Of a DNA stretch of 64,000 nucleotides, positions 53,086 to 64,000 are shown one piece after another. Origin of the DNA: Chlorocebus sabaeus (Eukaryota; Chordata; Mammalia; Primates; Cercopithecidae); contig NC_132930.1 in the NCBI RefSeq assembly GCF_047675955.1, positions 48,237,832 to 48,301,831 on the forward strand, in the 5' to 3' direction. The notes beneath the pieces are model-generated. The model worked only from the letters and a program-made list of their open reading frames with translations. It searched no databases and had not been told where the DNA came from. Within the stretch, counting starts at the first letter, position 1. Every line of letters begins with the position of its first letter. A program made the position numbers and the translations under genes.

Positions 53086-54084
53086 GCAACAGGCGGGAGG
53101 CAGGCAGGGCGCTCGGGGTGTCTCCCCCGGCCCAAACTCCCTTGGCCTCCCTGCCCTAGCAGAGGCCCGGGATCCTCCTTCCGCCCAGGTCACCCCCCAC
53201 CGCGTGCCGCGATGCCCCGTGGGCAGGCCAGCTCCCCCCACTCCCTCCCCCAGTGAAGCCATCCGGGTGCAGAGGTCGCCAGGCACAAAGGGCTTGGCCT
53301 GTAGCCAGCAAGAGTTCAGGAAGACACAGCGGCCTGGCACCACTTCGGGGCAAATCTCCAAACCCATCACAGCCACCCTGTCCCACCAAGTACTGCCTGC
53401 TGAGACAGCCTGGGCACAGGTGGTCTGGGGCTTACGGACCCCCAATTCAGGGAGCCACCTACCTCACTCAAGGTGGGGCCTGGTTCCGGCTCTCCTTTCC
53501 AGGGACCTGGGGCCCCATGGCCTCCCTGTTAGGCTGGGGAAACTGGGTATAGCTGTGATGGACCCAGGGCAGACTCTCACCTGGTGAAATGGACTCAATT
53601 CCAGGGAAACGTTGAAATATAGAGCAGCAATTGTAGCTGGAGACGGTGGGGAGTGGACAGAACCTTTCCTGTCAGGTGCGTTGGCCGCCGTGGACTTGCA
53701 AGTGTGGGCAGTAAAGACAAGACTGAATTTGGCCGGAGGTGGAGCCAGGATCCTCAGGGCACAGCTGGTGCATGGAGACTCATAAATGGAGAAACTGAGG
53801 CCTGGGCCAGGCAGGCTCACACCCTGATGGGCAGCCTGTACAACAGTCTCTCCACTCCCAGGTGGGGACGCCCCCCGCCCTGCCCCCACCCATCCCCTGC
53901 CTCTGCCACCATCCCTCTCCGTCACCACTCCCCCCTCCCATCTCATAATGAGACTCTCCTCGTCCCCAGGGGGTGGAGCCCTTGGTAGCCCCCAGCAGTG
54001 GGGGCTGCTGGGATTGCAGTGGGAGGGGAGGGGCATGGGCTCGGGCCACTAAATCAGTCCACGCCTGTCACCAACTCGGGGCCG
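53086..54084. other. GC-rich unique sequence
   Basis: A MIR scrap ('atggagaaactgaggcc', 53788) and a C/T-rich stretch (53860-53945). No exon recognised. Confidence 0.4.
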
Positions 54085-54215
54085 CGGGAGCCACCCAAGC
54101 GGAAATAACAAATGGCTGTCATTGTGGAGCCAAAAACCTGTGATTATAATTATCACATCCTCAGTGACCTTGCGTAAACTTTAATCCCTCTCCAATGGAG
54201 CATTTAAATAGCCTT
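54085..54215. promoter_or_regulatory. AT-rich candidate enhancer
   Basis: 'ggaaataacaaatggctgtc', 'gtgattataattatcacatc' and 'gagcatttaaatagcc' in 130 bp, with a SOX-like CATTGTGG. Non-repetitive in GC-rich surroundings. Confidence 0.45.
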
Positions 54216-56374
54216 CGCTGCGCGCCACAGAGTCCCCCGGCCCGCCTGCCGTGCCCCCAGCTCCTGCAGCTGGCTCCTGGGGAGCAGGAACACTTCTGGA
54301 GCCACCGTGTCTGCCATGGAGCCTTTCACAGGCACTGCGCTGGGGGTGCCTGCGGCCAACTTCTTAGTGGGCTGGGGCAGCAGGTGGGGGGACAGGGTGG
54401 GGGTCGGCCAGGGAGGTGGGGAGCCAGGCACTGCCTCCAGGACCCTCTGACTCACTGCATCCTGTGGCTTGGTCCTGGGGTGAGGACAGGGGGTCAGAAG
54501 TCACAAGCCCTCCATCCCCTCGCTCGCCAGAGGCTGGGCATGTAGCCCTCCAGCCAGCTTCTCCTGGAGGGCCCCTGGAAGCCCCTCACTTAGGCTCAGG
54601 CAGCACCCTATTCCCCTGTTCCTTGGCCAGCCTTGCAGTGGTCCAGGCCTGAGTGGCTGAAGTCCTGCGGCCTCAAGGTTCTGGCCTGGGAGACCTTGGG
54701 GTCCCTCAAGTGTGGCTCCCCTCCAAGAATGTGGAAGGATGGGGACCCTTGGGGCCTGGGAGTGTGGTTCGCCCTCCGACTCAGTGTGGCTATTCCAGCT
54801 GGGCTTCCACACCTGGAGTCCCACGGGGGTGGTGAGAGGTCTGAATTGAACTGGTGGTTTCCCTGTAGCCTTCCAGGGCCCCCAGCACACACCCCTTCCC
54901 AGGCCAGGGAGAGCTCTAGGGCTGCGCTGGGCCTCCAGGCCAGCCTCCTGATCACACATGGGCTTTGGACTCGAGGCGCAGAAGGCCCAGTGTCAGTGAC
55001 CTTCCTGGTGCCCCAGTAGGCCCGGACCCAGCCCTGTCCCTCTCCAGCCCCTGACATGAGTGTGCCCTTGCTTGGGGAGGTGCCACAGGAGGGACTGAAA
55101 GCTCTCTGAACTCCTGCCTGGCACTCTGGAGGCAAGGGGCTGGCTGACGGCAGAAGCCCCCAGGGCTTGGCTGGTGCCCACTCCCTTTCTCCCTGCTCCT
55201 CTCTTTCCTGCAGGAGAACTTGCCCCTTGACAATGTCACTTCTCTGCAAGATGTCAGAGCCATGGGGTCAAACGTGCCAAGGACGTTCCCGCAGGCTTCG
55301 CTCAGGGCAGGGGCAGAGGGGCACTCAATGCCAGTCGCCAAAGGCACTGACAAGTCCTATTGTAAAGAACCTGACTTGGTTTGAGTCCTGAGTTCTCCAG
55401 ATCAGTGTGAGCAGGAGCTCTTGGCTTTTGAAGCACCCCCATTGCCTTCCCAGGGTTGGAGGTGGGGTGGAACTTCCTGCTCCCCTCCTGGGGTCACACC
55501 CTGTGCCAGGTTCTGGGATAGCCAAGACCTGGCAGATGAGGCCTCTGCCCTCCCTAGAGCTGCCTGGCATCAATCAGGTCATGCCAAGTGCGGTGTGCAC
55601 CGTGAGGGTGGCTGGGGCCTTGAGGGGTCAGGGGGTGTCCTGAGGGAGTCAACCAAGCAGAGGTGTGGATGAGGAGGGGATGTGACCAGCACACGGAGGC
55701 AGGAAGGGGATCCCAGGCAGAGGGAGCATCTCATCTCTGAGAGGGGAGGTGGGTGCTAGGACTAGCCAGACCAGGCCCTCCCCTGGGCCAGTCCCCCTCT
55801 CCTGCCCTCACCTGCCATGCCCACGTGCACACCTTTCCCCAGCTGCTGATGTGGGTGGTGGGCTGGGCAGGTGGGTTGCGGATCAGGAAGCAGCCACAGT
55901 GGGCTCTGTCAGGCAGGTGGAGGGGGGGCCGTGGGGCACCCAGGTGCTGTACTCGGGCCCCCTGGTGGTCCCTCAGCCTGGCTCCCACTCACAGCCTGCA
56001 GGTCACAGCCTGCCCCCAAGGGGCTCCCCTCCTCTGCCCCAGTCAGAGTGCTGGGCTCTTCCCAGAACCAGGCCCCTGCCTACGCCGTCCCACAGCTGCA
56101 GGTGCTGATCTCAGTATCTCTCCCGGTGAAATCCCAGCTCGTCCCTGAGATCCTGTAGTTATCCCACAGAAAGGTCTCCCCACCCCGGCCCTGAGCACCC
56201 AGCACAGCCTTGTCCCCAGGGTGGTAGGAGGGTGGCAGGGGCAAGAGGAAGCCACCAGGAAGCTCTCCCTGAAAGCTCAGACTTGCACACAGCTGGAGTC
56301 CAGAAACACGCCCAGGGTGGGACGGAGACCTCTGGCTGGTGGGTGGGTGGGCGGCAGGCCAGGCCCCGTACAGC
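54216..56374. other. GC-rich unique sequence
   Basis: 2.1 kb with no recognised gene or interspersed repeat. ATCAATCA occurs at 55569-55576 and a CTCF-like motif at 55955-55968. Open frames of up to 213 codons overlap on both strands. Confidence 0.5.
55955..55968 (-). promoter_or_regulatory. CTCF-like motif
   Basis: gggccccctggtgg on plus is the reverse of the CTCF core at 13 of 14 positions. Confidence 0.35.
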
Positions 56375-56567
56375 TGCACACACATTGGCACATGCACACG
56401 CACACATACTATGCATGTACACTCATGCACATGGACACACGCATGCATACGCATGTACAGTCACACATAAACACAAGTATGTCACGTGAGCACACCTGAG
56501 TACTAGGACACATGCGAACACAGGTGCGTGCACACACACACATGCACACTCAGACACACACTCACCG
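56375..56567. repeat. CA-rich imperfect microsatellite
   Basis: Interrupted CACACA/CATGCA repeats similar to 19601-19977 but shorter. Confidence 0.9.
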
Positions 56568-58385
56568 TGCTGGGAGTGTGAAGGGCCCAGGCCTGGGTGC
56601 TGGCTATGGCTGGCTGTGGAGCAGGGCCTGGCTGTTCTGGGACAGCAGCTGAGTCTGCAGATGGGGACAGGCCACCAATAGGAGAGGGACTTGGAGGGCC
56701 CAGGCCCAGCCCTGAGGAGCCCAAGAGTCCAGGGGTGGAGGAAGCAGGGTCTGCCTCAAGCCTGGAACAACCGTGACCAGCGGTGGCCTGTCCCTGGGGG
56801 AGGCGTGGCCACCAGGGCCAGTCCGGGGGATGGAGGTCCAGGAATGGGGTGGCCCCGGTTGGTTTGGCAGCAGGGAGGCTGCTGGGGGCCAGGCCTGGGC
56901 TGTGATCTCCTCTGAACAGGAGTGTGAGCAGGAGTGTGAGCAGCAAGGACTGGAGACCCCACCAGAGGCCGGGGTGAGGTTGGATGGTGGGGAGAGGCTG
57001 GGGGCTGGGCAAGGTCCTGGCTCCCTGTGGTGGGAGCAGGTGCAGGGGAGGGGCTGGTCTGGAGGGGTGTGGTCCCCCCACAGGAGGGTTGCCCACGGAG
57101 CAATCGCATCTCCCTCGACACGGACCAAGGATGGCCCTCCTGTGACCCCTTCTCAGGGTGGAGGCTCGGGGAGGCCCAAGTGAGGGAGGCGGTGGCGTTA
57201 CGGGAGGGCTGCACAGACCCAGAGGCTACGGGGAGGCTCCTGTGGGGAGGCCGGAGGCATCGTGGGGCCTCCACGGGCTTTGGAAGACCTCAGCAGGTTA
57301 CTAAGGCACATGGGGCCCCATGGGGCAGAGCCCCCGGCCTCTCCAGTACCGGTCTCCCACACCCCAGAGCAGGCAGCGTGCAGCTCTAGGGAGGGGGCAG
57401 CTCTAGGGAGGGGGCTCTGCCACGCCCTTGTTGCTCAGCCCTAGGTGAGGCCAGCACAGGGATCCCCATGGCGGGAGCATCTGAATCCTGTGGAAGGAAC
57501 GCAGTGGCCAGGATGCAGGCCCAGGTGCTGGGGCCTCAGTGACTGCACGGATTCAGAACTGTCAGCAGCGTCTCCCAAGCCTGCCACCACCACCGAAGCT
57601 GGGCCTGAAGTGGCAGCAACCCTAGCCCCAGAATGAGTCGCTTGGAAATCACATAATTGCCAGCTGCCTCATGGTCTCCCTTGACCGTTGCAGGGATGGC
57701 CGTCAGATCAGTGCTGCAGCGTGGCTCTTGGGGCTTTGGAGGGCTGTCCTGCCCCTCCCAGGTGACCCTCTCAGGGGACCGCTCACTGCTACGGGAGCTG
57801 GGTGAGGGGCTGGCCCTTCGCCTGGGGGGCAGTGCAGGGCAGGCCCCCATCGTGGGACTGGGAGTTGTGATTACGGACTTAAATCAGACGGCTGGACACA
57901 GTGGGGTCAACGCCATCTTCCCCGCCCTCCCAGAAGGTCCTGGATTCCCAGAAACTTCCCTAGAGAAACCAAGGGCGGGGGAGACGGGAACCAGACCTGC
58001 TGGTCAGGGGTGCGCCAACCTCCATGGATGCAAGGGCAGAGGCTATGTGAACATGGGATCAGGGACACTGGAGAGTGGCCATCATGAGAACCTGTGCAGG
58101 TGCACACATGAGCTCACGCATGTTCAAGCCCTTTTACCCCAGCATGCACTCGACCTGTGACCAGAGCTCCTGAGGGCTGCTGGCCTGCACACCACCCTTT
58201 CAGGGGCCTTCAGTGGCCAGGCTGCCAGAGGCAGGTGTGGTCAGGGGCCACTCAGCACTGGGATGGGGATGGAGGAGGCCTTGACACACACTGGGGCCCA
58301 AACCATAGGCCCTGGGTGTGGAAACAACCTCAGCTGGTTCCAGGCAGAGGCTGTTCCTCCTTCCACCTACCTGCCCCCAGTTCAT
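56568..58385. other. GC-rich unique sequence
   Basis: Small internal duplications (18-bp 'agctctagggaggggg' at 57382; 'gagtgtgagcag' at 56918). No exon is recognised. Confidence 0.45.
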
Positions 58386-58399
58386 GATCCTCTCTCCTT

Positions 58400-58414
58400 C
58401 TTTTCTTTTTCTTT

Positions 58415-58502
<88 letters not shown>

Positions 58503-58503
58503 T
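58400..58503. repeat. (CTTT)n microsatellite, Alu tail
   Basis: About 23 near-perfect cttt units after a short irregular start. It is the expanded A-tail of the AluY that follows. Confidence 0.96.
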
Positions 58504-58788
58504 TTTTGAGTTGGAGTCTCGCTCTGTCACAGGCTGAAGTGCAGTGGCGTGATCTCGGCTCACTGCGAGCCCCACCTCCTGGGTTCACGCCATTCTCCTG
58601 CCTCAGCCTCCCGAGTAGCTGGGACTACAGGTGCCTGCCACCTCACCCAGCTAGTTTTTTTGTATTTTTTAGTAGAGACGTGGTTTCACTGTGTTAGCCA
58701 GGGTGGTCTCGATCTCCTGACCTCGTGATCCACCCGCCTCGGCCTCCCAAAGTGCTGGGATTACAGGCGTGAGCCACCGTGCCCGGCC
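58504..58788 (-). mobile_element. AluY
   Basis: Reverse Alu with 'cagctagtttttttgta' and 'attttttagtagagacg'. Target duplication gatcctctctcctt is perfect (58386-58399 and 58789-58802), enclosing the CTTT tail. Confidence 0.95.
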
Positions 58789-58802
58789 GATCCTCTCTCC
58801 TT

Positions 58803-59035
58803 TTATCCATCATGCGCTCATACCATCTGTTTGCCCCTTATACATTCATCCATCAAACTATAAATTTGCCCATCCGCCCATTCATTAGTTCATCAGCTCT
58901 TCCGTATGTCTATCTATTCACCTGTCCATCCACCCACCAAGCCTCCATCCACCTCTGTATATTCATGTATCCATCCACCTGCTCGTTCATCAATTCATAA
59001 ACTTACCCATGCATCCATTTCTCCATCACTCAATT
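58803..59035. repeat. Degenerate CATC-type repeat
   Basis: Interrupted 'tccatcc', 'cattcatc' and 'ccacccacc' words. Older outlier of the CATC arrays at 59430 and 60420. Confidence 0.8.
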
Positions 59036-59429
59036 GGCCCATTTATGTGACAGGGGCTGAAGTCTGGTGCCCATGAGGCAGTGCCTGCCTTCACTAGGAG
59101 CACATACCTTTGCCCATGTCCAGGTGCAGAGCTTTTAATGGGAGAATGAGGAACTTCTCTTTTTGGTTATCCTAGATTTCAGTGAATGAAGAAGTAAGGT
59201 CAGCAGCTGAGATTGAAGAGTAAGCAGAGGGTGTTAGCAGTTTAAGGAAAGAAGAGACTGGTGAGGGGAGAAGTGTCCCTGAAAGCAAGAGTGTGAGTGA
59301 GGAAGAGAAAAGGAACAAGATTGCTAGGCAGTGTTAAGCAGCCCCTGGAGGCTCGTGGCCATGGATTTACCCAAGTTCAGCATGATTGTGTGTTCATGTG
59401 CAGCCACATTCAGCTGCTCAAGTTCATCT
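59036..59429. other. Unique or L2-like sequence
   Basis: 'ttatgtgacaggggctgaag' and 'gcctgccttcactaggag' recall an L2 end. No coding content. Confidence 0.35.
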
Positions 59430-59660
59430 ACACATTTACCCATCTATCCATCCATCCATCCATCTGTCCATCCATCTATCCATCCACCCACCTATTCATC
59501 CACCCATCCAGCCACACCCCCCATCCACCTGCCTACCCCTCATTCTTCCATCCATCTATCCACCCACCCACCTGTCCATCCACTCAGCCATTCATCTATC
59601 AATCTATACATTTATCCACTTGTTCATCTCTTCATCTGTCCATCCATCACCCACCCCCAT
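59430..59660. repeat. CATC tetranucleotide array
   Basis: catc/cacc/tatc units with ccaccca interruptions. Probably the left end of the array that resumes at 60420. Confidence 0.93.
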
Positions 59661-59689
59661 CAACTGATACAGACAGGAGACAGGGAAAT

Positions 59690-60145
59690 CTGGGCAGAAG
59701 AGAGTGGTTCCCCGGCAAAGACCCCATCCTCAAGCCTGGAAACCTGAAGGCTTAAATGGGAACAGGCATTCCTGTTCCAAATGCCGCCTTGTGGCCCACC
59801 ACACCACCCTGTCCTATACTCATATAAACCCCAAACCCCAGGTGCCACAAGCAGATGAGCAGAAGAGCAGAGGAAGAGAAGAGTGTTGCGGTAGAGAAGG
59901 AGAGAAGAGAAGGAACATCTGGACGTCGAGAGGGGCTCGGCTGGGGACAGTGGGAGAGGAGATCAGCCGCGGGACAGCCGGACTCCAGGGGTATATCATC
60001 TTCCCACTCCATTTCCTTTCCAGCTCCCCATCCATCCCATGGAGAGCCACCTCCATCTGGCAATAAAATCCCCCACATTTACCATCCTTGTTCGTCCATG
60101 TGACCTGATTCTTCCTGGATGCCAGACAAGAACCTGGGTACCAAG
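59690..60145 (+). mobile_element. Solo LTR, ERV1-like, plus strand
   Basis: TATA box 'catataaac' (59821), purine-rich R/U5 start, AATAAA (60062-60067), then 'tgacctgattcttcctgg' and 'gacaagaacctgggtacc', as at an ERV1 LTR end. Up to about 60410 the sequence may be internal remnant. No viral coding region is present. Confidence 0.65.
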
Positions 60146-60419
60146 AGGGCACTGAACTGGTTAACACTTAAGCTGTCTGTGGATGGCAGAGCTAAAGGAG
60201 CCCTGTGACACACTCACTGGGGCTTCAGTGCAGGGACCACCCCTAGAAGTTACTGTGGGGCTGGAACCCAAAAGCACTTGCTCCGGCTCCTGCACCTGTC
60301 CATCTACATGCTCCCCCTCCCATAAGGGATTTGAGTGCACGGCAGCTGAACATATGAGCCACACTCCTGTTGCATGTCCTGTGAGGGGCATCAGGGAACA
60401 CTCCCATTTCATAACTATC
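60146..60419. other. Unique or ERV-internal remnant
   Basis: Sequence between the LTR and the CATC array. 'cacctgtccatctacatg' is a hint of CATC. No gene recognised. Confidence 0.35.
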
Positions 60420-60583
60420 TATCTTTCTTATTTATTTCTTCTTCCACCCATCCATCATCCATCCATCCTTCCATCCACCCACTCACCCATCCATCCATCC
60501 ATTTCTTCATCCATCATCCATCCTCTATCATCCACTCATCCATCCACCCATCCATCCATCCATCCACCCACCCACCCATCCAT

Positions 60584-60616
<33 letters not shown>

Positions 60617-62240
60617 ATCTACGCATCCATCCATACATCTGTCCATTCATTTATCTCTCCATCCATCCATTATCCATCCATCCATCTATCCATACATCCA
60701 CTTCTTCCATCTATTCCTCCATCCACCATTTACACATCTGTCCATACATCTGTCCATTCGTTTATCTCTGCATCCATCCATCCATACATACATACATACA
60801 CTCACTTCTTCCATCCAACCATCCATCCATCCATCCATACATACATACATACATACATACACCCACTTCTTCCATACAACCATCCATTCATCCATCCATC
60901 CATCTATCCATCCATCCATCTGTCCATCCATCTCTTCCATCCATCCATCCACCCTTCTATCCATCAATCCATCCATGCATCCATCCATCCATCTCTTCCA
61001 TCCACCCATCCAAGCATCCATCCATCCACCCACTCACCCATCCATCCATCCATTTCTTCATCCATCATCCATATCTTCATCCATCCTCTATCATCCACCC
61101 ATCCATCCATCCATGCATCCATCCATCCCTCTTCCATCCATCCTTCCATCCATCCATCCATCCATCCATCCATCCATTCATCATCTATGCATCCTTCCAT
61201 ACATCTGTCCATTCATTTATCTCTCCATCCATCCATCCATCCACCCATCTTTCCATACACCCACTTCTTCCATCCATCCATCCATCCATCCATCCATCCA
61301 TCCATCCATCTCTTCCATCCATCCATCCACCATTCTATCCATCAATCCATCTATGCATCCATCATCCATCTCTTCTATCCACCCATCCAAGCATCCATCC
61401 ATCCACCCACTCACCCATTCATCCATCCATTTTGTCATCCATCATCCATATCTTCATCCACCCTCTACCATCCACCCATCCATCTATCCATCCATCGATC
61501 CATCCTTCCATCCATCCACCTATCCATCCATCCATCCATCTATGCATACATCCATACATCTGCCCACTCATTTATCTCTCCATCCACCCATTATCCATCC
61601 ATCCATCTATCCACACACCCATTTCTTCCATCCATCCATCCACTTATCATTTACGCATCCATCCATACATCTGTCCATTCATTTATCTCTCCATCCACCC
61701 ATCCGTTATCCATCCATCTATCCATCTATCCATACACCCACTTCTTCCATCCATCCATCTGCCCTTCTATCCATCCATCCATCCATGCATCCATGTATCC
61801 ATGCATCCATCCATCCACCCTTCCATCCACCTATCCACCCATCCATCCATCATCTAACCATCCATCCATACATCTGTCCATTCATCTCTCCATCCATCCA
61901 TCCATTATCCATCTATCCATCCATCCATCCATCCATCCATCCATCCATCCATCCTTCCATCCATCCATCCTTTCATCCATCCGTCTCATCCATTCATCAG
62001 TCCATCCATCCATCCTCTACCCATCCATCCATACATCTGTCCATTCATTTATCTCTCCATCCATCCATCCATCATCCATCTATCCTCTACCCATCCATCC
62101 ATACATCTGTCCATTCATCTCTGCATCCATCCATCCATCCATCCATCCATCCATCCATCCATCCATCTTTCCATCCACCCATCCATCCACTCATTCAGCC
62201 ATCTGCTCTTCCATCCATCACACATATCTCACCCCTCCTC
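60420..62240. repeat. Large CATC tetranucleotide array with higher-order modules (about 1.8 kb)
   Basis: Base unit catc with cacc, tatc, cttc and catt variants. Larger modules recur: 'cacccactcacccatcc' near 60476, 61028 and 61407, 'cccacttcttcc' near 60860, 61259 and 61737, and 'catctgtccattcattta' at least six times. A period of four leaves two frames open for over 600 codons (His/Pro/Ser/Ile-rich). These are not genes. Confidence 0.97.
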
Positions 62241-64000
62241 CATTCTAGGGAATGGTATGAAGGACAGGACACTGTTCCTGCCCTGGAAGAGGATTAGAGT
62301 CCCAGGTGAACAGAGGGTACAAGTGAATAAACGTGGAGGGTGACACTGTGGTCATGATGCGCAGCACTCTTTGTGCCTCTGTGGTTGCTATAGGCTGAGC
62401 ACCAGCTCTCCACCATTCTCCCACATCCTGGACTATATCCCAGACCACTCAGTTCAGATATGGTGCTCCGGGCTGGCTGTCGAGCTGGGTCTGGGCTGTG
62501 GGCAGGTCACCTTCTTTCTTCCCACTCACTACCCCTTTTGTTGTCTCCCACCCTTCCAGGCCAGGTTTGGCTCTCTGGGTGCTTGGCTCCATGTTCTGTA
62601 CGCTACAAGAAAGCAAAGCCACATGGAAACAGTTTGTGTTCCCCACGTGGCTCCAGATTCCTTCTGCCCTGCGGTGGGGTGGGGCTGGGGGGAAAGTGGG
62701 AGCCCGAAGCCCCTCTAGCAGTGGCTGAGCTGTCTCTGGACCCACCGAGGCTGCAGCTCCTCAGGAGGAAAAGCCTTGAGCTCCAGCTGGCCTCCAGTAC
62801 CCAGGTTGGGCTGAGCTTTTCATCAGGGGCCTCACCACGAGGGACATTGGGGGTGAGGAGGCAGAACCCAGGACAGGTAGCCGAGGAAGACATCCTGTCC
62901 CTGAGCTGGCCCCACACGATGGCTGAGGATGGCAGGGCCTTCCCACGCCTTCCCTGGAAGACCTCACGAAGCCCAGCACTGCTCTCGTCCCCACTGTGTG
63001 GATGAAAACAGGCTCAGGAAGTGGCGCCCACAGCCAGGGGCACTTTCCATCTTCCCTGGCAGGGCAGGGCAGCCTCCCCACATCCCCTGTGGCCGCAATG
63101 TGGAGGCACCCACACTCCCCGACCTGACGTCGTGACTGAACCCGGATCCCCTCACGCCTGTCTCCCAGCTCATGGCAGCCTGCCACTGCTCTGCACCTGT
63201 CTGGGTCACAAGGACCCGGCTGTGGGTCCTTCCCTGAGCAGTCCCGGGGTCTCCACACTCCAAGGCAGGGTTGGCTACAGCCTCAGGGCCACAGAAGGGC
63301 GCCTACCCCTGCCTGTTCAAGCCACAGCCTCTAATCCGGGGCGCCGTGGCGGGGGTGAGGCGAGGATGAGTCTCGGGTCGTGGTGGGACCGGGCCCCGAT
63401 TCTTACTCTTCGGCCAACACAGGGTCCCGCCACGCCCACCCGGCAGTCGCACTGAGGCCCGGGCCACAGCCTCCCTGTGAGCCTCCTTCACACACAGCGA
63501 CCTTGAAACGCAGGAGGAATCCCGCGTGATCAGGGGAGAGAGTGTGCTGTATAAATTTCATGCTCTTCAGAAGGACATTTGTCTGCTGCCCGGCTCCCCT
63601 CGACCACACTGTCAGTCTCCCAGACATGCTCACCTCCCACCCCTGCCTGGAATAACCTAAAACCCGAAAAACTTCCATCACTCCTGCTTCCTTCTTAGAA
63701 AACACTCAATATCTCAATCTTATCAGGCCCGTTATTTATGTGTCTCTACTCCCAGCAGATGAAACGGGACTGCAAAATCCTCAGGCCGTGCCTCCAGCAG
63801 CAACAGATAAACCCGCAAGGGGCTCCCAGGGGGAATTCTGGGAGCAGGTAGGATCTCCACAGGAGCCGTGCTGGGACTCCCGTTGGGGCCTGCCCTGCCC
63901 TGGACATCCACTCCACTGGGCTCCCTGGGCTGATGAAAACCGGGTGCCTGCACACCCGCCCGGTGCCAGTTCTGGAGGGCTGGGCCCACGTGACGGTCAC
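62241..64000. other. Unique sequence at window end
   Basis: 62250-62310 looks L2-like ('gaaggacaggacactgttcc'). 62990-63165 has MIR scraps ('gatgaaaacaggctcagg', 'gactgaacccggatccc'). An AT-richer patch lies at 63640-63790. No exon recognised. Confidence 0.4.

Noticed and set aside
60183..62297. 704-codon plus-strand open frame rich in His, Pro, Ser and Ile, and a second of 624 codons in another frame
   Set aside because: Both are translations of the CATC array. A 4-bp period without stop triplets opens frames at any length, and start and end lie in unrelated sequence.
1..64000. CRISPR array, bacterial operon or prophage
   Set aside because: The tandem arrays lack unique spacers between constant repeats, and Alu/L1/MLT1 content shows a primate genome.
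1..64000. Interstitial telomere (TTAGGG) arrays or tRNA genes
   Set aside because: No run of TTAGGG or CCCTAA repeats and no tRNA A/B-box pair was noticed.

Overview
This is vertebrate nuclear DNA from an Old World monkey (macaque, baboon or vervet type). Full-length Alu SINEs, L1 and MLT1 remnants and solo LTRs show a primate genome. Several young Alu copies carry changes that I associate with Old World monkey AluY lineages rather than human AluY: 'GGCTAGTTTTTTG' in place of 'GGCTAATTTTTTG', six Ts before 'AGTAGAGACGG', and 'ACAGGCTTGAGCC' in place of 'ACAGGCGTGAGCC'. The high GC content and dense minisatellites resemble a subtelomeric or chromosome-arm-end region. I could not place the locus and recognise no exon of a known protein. 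The many long open frames come from tandem repeats with no stop codons, or from GC-rich sequence poor in stop codons. I therefore annotate no CDS.

Layout. 1-13 kb: GC-rich unique DNA with MIR and MLT1 relics, a perfect 57-bp triplication, 35-bp and 26-bp minisatellites, a strong CTCF-like motif (5.6 kb) and a minus-strand solo LTR (12.2-12.75 kb). 13-24 kb: AluY copies, AT-rich islands that look like conserved enhancers (13.85-14.57 and 20.96-21.78 kb), a second solo LTR (14.9-15.4 kb) and a 1.7-kb minisatellite with higher-order structure (16.5-18.2 kb). 24-31 kb: AT-rich L1 country, with nested Alus, a 10-bp CACACAGGCG array and a Tigger transposon cut by an AluY. 31-40 kb: unique DNA, an enhancer-like block next to a CpG-rich 41-bp minisatellite (33.7-34.6 kb), and a 402-bp near-perfect inverted duplication (37.1-38.0 kb). 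40-42.5 kb: a giant CAT/CAC array. 42.5-54 kb: CpG island with a CTCF motif, AT-rich enhancer-like blocks, a 68-bp array of alternating CCAAT/ATTGG boxes, more L1, Alu and MLT1, a relic LTR, four AGGTCA half-sites spaced as DR5, and a CCAAT-bearing GC-rich block. 54-64 kb: GC-rich unique DNA, CA-rich and CTTT repeats, an AluY, a plus-strand LTR, and about 2.3 kb of CATC-type arrays around that LTR.

How it fits together. Short AT-rich islands with homeodomain, PBX/HOX, SOX, TCF/LEF and forkhead-like motifs recur every few kb in otherwise GC-rich DNA. This suggests a large intron or intergenic regulatory domain of a developmental gene, which I infer from composition and motifs only. Expanding tandem repeats, about 9 kb or 14-15 percent of the window, lie over this, and three of them sit beside or inside candidate regulatory sequence (34.3, 44.5 and 52.3 kb). 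The most unusual structures are the inverted duplication with signs of template switching, the CCAAT array and the DR5 array.
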